From NCBI RefSeq assembly GCF_029867415.1, contig NW_026705395.1, positions 1 through 64,000 of the forward strand: a DNA stretch of 64,000 bases. The letters run 5' to 3'. This DNA is from Vicia villosa. Taxonomy: Eukaryota; Streptophyta; Magnoliopsida; Fabales; Fabaceae. Positions within the stretch are counted from its first letter, which is position 1, and every line of letters starts with the position of its first letter. The notes under the pieces are model-generated. The model saw only the letters and a list, made by a program, of their open reading frames with translations, was not told the DNA's origin and ran no database searches. Shown here one piece after another: positions 61,613-64,000 of this stretch. A program made the position numbers and the translations under genes.

Positions 61613-61903
61613 TGTCCTTTCTCTCTGTTTCTCTTTATTTCCCTTTTCAAAGTTTGCAAAAAACGGAATTTCGCTTTATGAACAATAAGTTTGATGTTTC
61701 AAAATGTAATTATGGTGTTTCCTTGAAAAATATTTTCTTTAACTGCATATCATGCATCACCTTAGTCATCAGCACTGACACGAGAATTGTCGTGGTCTTA
61801 AACGTCACTTTCCTTACTCCAGAAAGAGAGGAGGAGAAGGAGGTGAAGAAAGGCATTCAAGCTGTCTCATTCATACAACACTCGTTCAAGTCGCAAGAAA
61901 AGA
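61613..61903 (+). other. ORF1-gag spacer of Ogre C
   Basis: Non-coding spacer of about 290 bp between ORF1 and gag; nothing else supported. Confidence 0.6.
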
Positions 61904-63292
61904 ATGGACGACTTAGAGAAAGAGAATGGAGAACTCAGAAAAGAGGTCACTACTCTCAAAGAATCTTTTGAAAGACTCAACAGCATGGTAGAAGCCTAGG
62001 TGGTTGCACAAAGTCGACTTCCCCCAGAAGAACCACAAAGGACTGTGGTTTCCGAGATTGTTTCTACTCCTATTCCTCAGTATACCATGCCACCCAACTG
62101 ACCTTGGGGCATGCCGTATAACTTCATTCCAGAAGGTTACATACCCCCAAATTCTGAATTTCCAAGAGTTACAACGGATATACACCCACCAAAGGATTAC
62201 AAACCTCTGGAAATGGAAATTCCAAGAGCGACAACTACGGGTTATGCACAACAGAATGTTGAGATACCAAGATCTGCTGCCATCATGACTTCTTCACAAC
62301 CAATTGTGCATACTTTTCCTCCGCTAGGCGGACAAGTGTATCATCACGCTCCCATTGAGGACGCTGGCGTGTATGAAAGATTTGACGAGTTCTAGCAACA
62401 ACTTCTGCATATGTAGAAGGAACTCAAGACTCTTCGAGGACAAGATCTATTTTGAATGAACGCTGCAGACCTCTATATGGTTCCAAAATGTTACGATTCC
62501 TCACAAATTCAAAGTATCAGATTTTGAGAAGTACAAAGGGAACTCATGCCCACAAAGTCACCTAGTGATGCACGCTCGAAGGATGTCAACCAAAACTGAT
62601 AATCAACAATTACTCATTCCCTATTTTCAAGACAGCCTAACTGGTGCTGCACTCAAATGGTACATGAACTTGGACAGTTCCGAGATTTGTACTTTTCGAG
62701 ACCTCGGAGAGGCCTTCGTCAAATAGTATAAGTACAATCTGGATATGGCTCCTGACAGAGATCAACTCCGGGACATAACTCAAAAGGATAAAGATAGTTT
62801 CAAAGAATATGCTCAGAGATGGCATGAAGTTGCTGCTCAATTTTGTCCTCCTCTTGAAGAGAAAGAAATGATAAAAATCTATCTCAAAACTTTGAGTCCA
62901 ATAAGGACGCTTAAACAAAGAATAAGAATCTTCTATTGGTCCTAGGAAGTACGGAAGTTCTTTCCAAAAGAAAAAGGATCAAGACGTCAGCAATGTCTTA
63001 CACAAATCAAGAAAAAGGTATCAAGACGTCAGGAATGTCTTACACAAATCAAGAAAAAGGTATCAACAAGGACGCTTAAACAAAGAATAAGAATCTTCTA
63101 TTGGTCCTAGGAAGTACGGAAGTTCTTTCCAAAAGAAAAAGGATCAAGACGTCAGCAATGTCTTACACAAATCAAGAAAAAGGTATCAACCTCAAGTTGC
63201 TACAATAACTCTGGTTGTTAACTCATCGCCAGCTTATCAACCTCAGGTTTCTCAACAACCATCTCAACAAAGGCCACAACAACCTCAACAAC
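61904..63292 (+). pseudogene. Ogre gag pseudogene, interrupted by CACTA element
   Basis: Gag forms the particle in which reverse transcription occurs. From ATG 61904: a coiled-coil start (MDDLEKENGELRKEVTTLKE), a Pro-rich middle (MPYNFIPEGYIPPN, KDYKPLEMEIPRA), then the capsid-type retrotrans_gag region (KFKVSDFEKYKGNSCPQSHL near 62507, LTGAALKWYMNL, KDSFKEYAQRWHEVAAQFCP near 62800, EEKEMIKIYLKTLSP). A Gln/Pro-rich tract follows (QQPSQQRPQQPQQ) up to the CACTA at 63293. Broken by in-frame stops (near 62000, 62099, 62393), frameshifts and a 165-bp tandem duplication. The zinc finger, protease and RT lie outside the window, if present. Confidence 0.88.
62903..63190. repeat. 165-bp tandem duplication in Ogre gag
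   Basis: aaggacgcttaaacaaagaa at 62903 recurs at 63068, with about 120 bp then identical. A smaller repeat of gacgtca[gc]gaatgtcttacac...aaaaaggtatca sits inside the first copy. Confidence 0.9.
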
Positions 63293-63319
63293 CACTACGC
63301 CAAATTTAAGCTGTAGCAG

Positions 63320-63660
63320 CGCAGCTACTAAAGCGCTTTTAGCAAAAGCGCTCTCGTAGGGTTTGTTAAAAACAAAATTAATAAACAAGGGAAAATGATG
63401 CAAAAAAGCGCTCTGGTAGGGGGGGGGGGGTATGAGAGCGCTTTTAAAAAGCGCTCTGGTAAGGGGGGGGGGTATGAGAGCGCTTTTCAAAAGCGCTCTG
63501 GTAGGGAGGGGTATGAGAGCGATTTTCAAAAGCGCTCTGGTAGGGGGGTCATGAGAGCGTTTTTCAAAAGCGCTCTGGTAGGGGGTGGGGTACAAGAGCG
63601 CTTTACCCTAAAAGCGGTGGTATAGCTACGTCTACTAAGGCGCTTTTCAAAAGCGCTTTC
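63320..63660. repeat. CACTA subterminal repeats (AGCGCTTTT / AAAAGCGCT)
   Basis: About eight inverted-repeat pairs such as agcgcttttcaaaagcgct, separated by ctggtaggg-type spacers and runs of up to ten or eleven G. Such arrays are where CACTA transposase-associated proteins bind in well-studied members of the superfamily. Confidence 0.85.
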
Positions 63661-63804
63661 ATAGCCTTTTTAAAATTAAAATTTTTAAAAACAAAATTAT
63701 ACTATCGTTTACTAATCCCTAATTCCTCATTTTTCTGCCATTCACGCTAACTGCCCAGAAAACCCAGAAAAGCTTTCTCCCTCAATCGTTCACGAATTCA
63801 ACTT

Positions 63805-63862
63805 GCATTCAACCATTCACGCATTCAACCATTCACACATTCAACCATTCACGCATTCAACC
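63805..63862 (+). repeat. 16-bp tandem repeat within the CACTA element
   Basis: gcattcaaccattcac, about 3.6 copies with one changed base. Confidence 0.9.
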
Positions 63863-64000
63863 CAGAAAAGCTATCTCCCTCAACCTTCGAATCTGCAGAA
63901 ACTCCCACAACTCTGGCAAAGAAGAAGTCGAGAGAAGACGAAGGAGATTTTGAAGTCGAGAGAAACCAATCTCCCACAGCTCTTCTATCTGTATATCACA

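Larger units (their letters stand above)
19816..63292 (+). mobile_element. Ogre element C (5' LTR, leader, ORF1, gag), split by array D
   Basis: The 5' LTR begins tgtaataccctaattttgac at 19816, is interrupted at 22576 by the copia array, resumes at about 56362 and ends near 59373. It is followed by a PBS, leader, ORF1 and gag. ORF1 upstream of gag is the defining trait of Ogre. Pol is not in the window; the coding part stops at the CACTA insertion at 63293. The presumed left target sequence is ttaca (19811-19815). Confidence 0.9.
63293..64000 (+). mobile_element. CACTA (En/Spm-type) DNA transposon, 5' end
   Basis: Begins CACTACGCCAAATTT, a typical CACTA terminal inverted repeat start, followed by a dense subterminal repeat block (63320-63660). 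It is inserted in the Gln/Pro-rich gag tract of Ogre C. The other end and the transposase are outside the window, so the 3-bp target duplication cannot be checked. After 63660 the sequence is AT-rich, then C/T- and A-rich without a clear ORF, perhaps a 5'UTR. Confidence 0.85.

Noticed and set aside
63395..63625. ORFs with KRSGRGGYESAFQ repeats near the end of the window
   Set aside because: Translation of the CACTA subterminal palindromes; the protein repeat is a by-product of the DNA repeat.
1..64000. A host protein-coding gene hidden among the repeats
   Set aside because: All recognisable coding segments belong to transposable elements; the remaining ORFs are short, frame-shared or antisense within LTRs and UTRs.

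Overview
This window looks like repeat-filled nuclear DNA from a large plant genome. I found no host gene, rRNA gene or functional tRNA gene. Ogre-type Ty3/gypsy elements (very long LTRs, an extra ORF1 before gag, tRNA-Arg-type primer sites) together with SIRE/Maximus-type copia, Athila-type gypsy and CACTA DNA suggest a legume, most likely tribe Fabeae (pea, vetch, faba bean, lentil, Lathyrus). The tribe is inferred; the element classes are read from the sequence.

The whole window is one nest of transposable elements. (A) 1-7496, + strand: an internally deleted Ogre-like element with an LTR end, PBS, leader, integrase pseudogene and repeat-bearing 3'UTR. The first 407 bp of its 3' LTR start at 7090. 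(B) 7497-19815, - strand: an Athila-derived non-autonomous element in a tandem LTR-int-LTR-int-LTR-int-LTR-int array sitting in that 3' LTR. (C) 19816-63292, + strand: a second Ogre, with LTR start, ORF1 at 60180 and gag at 61904. Its LTR totals about 5.77 kb and is split by a 33.8-kb insertion. (D) 22577-56361, - strand: that insertion, a tandem array of five 1.17-1.20-kb LTRs and four 1.90-kb non-coding internal regions of a SIRE-like copia element, period about 3067 bp. (E) 32654-52962, - strand: inside LTR d of array D, a 20.3-kb Tat-lineage non-autonomous element made of three 3.3-kb LTRs and two 5185-bp internal regions, flanked by a perfect 5-bp target duplication (tgctg). (F) 63293 to the window end: the 5' end of a CACTA transposon inserted in the Ogre C gag region.

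The main observation is that three unrelated, coding-deficient LTR-retrotransposon families each occur here as tandem LTR-internal arrays (4, 5 and 3 LTRs), all on the minus strand and nested in one another. Shared variants between units indicate stepwise expansion after insertion rather than independent insertions. Smaller observations are tRNA-like A/B-box modules in the LTRs of two Tat-lineage families, a hairpin module shared by four such LTRs, several tandem repeat families inside elements, and an LTR-end duplication at a deletion junction in element A.

All coding sequences are broken (stops, frameshifts, deletions), so nothing here appears able to move on its own. Boundaries were set by eye from TG/CA ends, PBS and PPT positions and unit-to-unit comparison; most are good to a few bases, and those marked approximate to a few tens.
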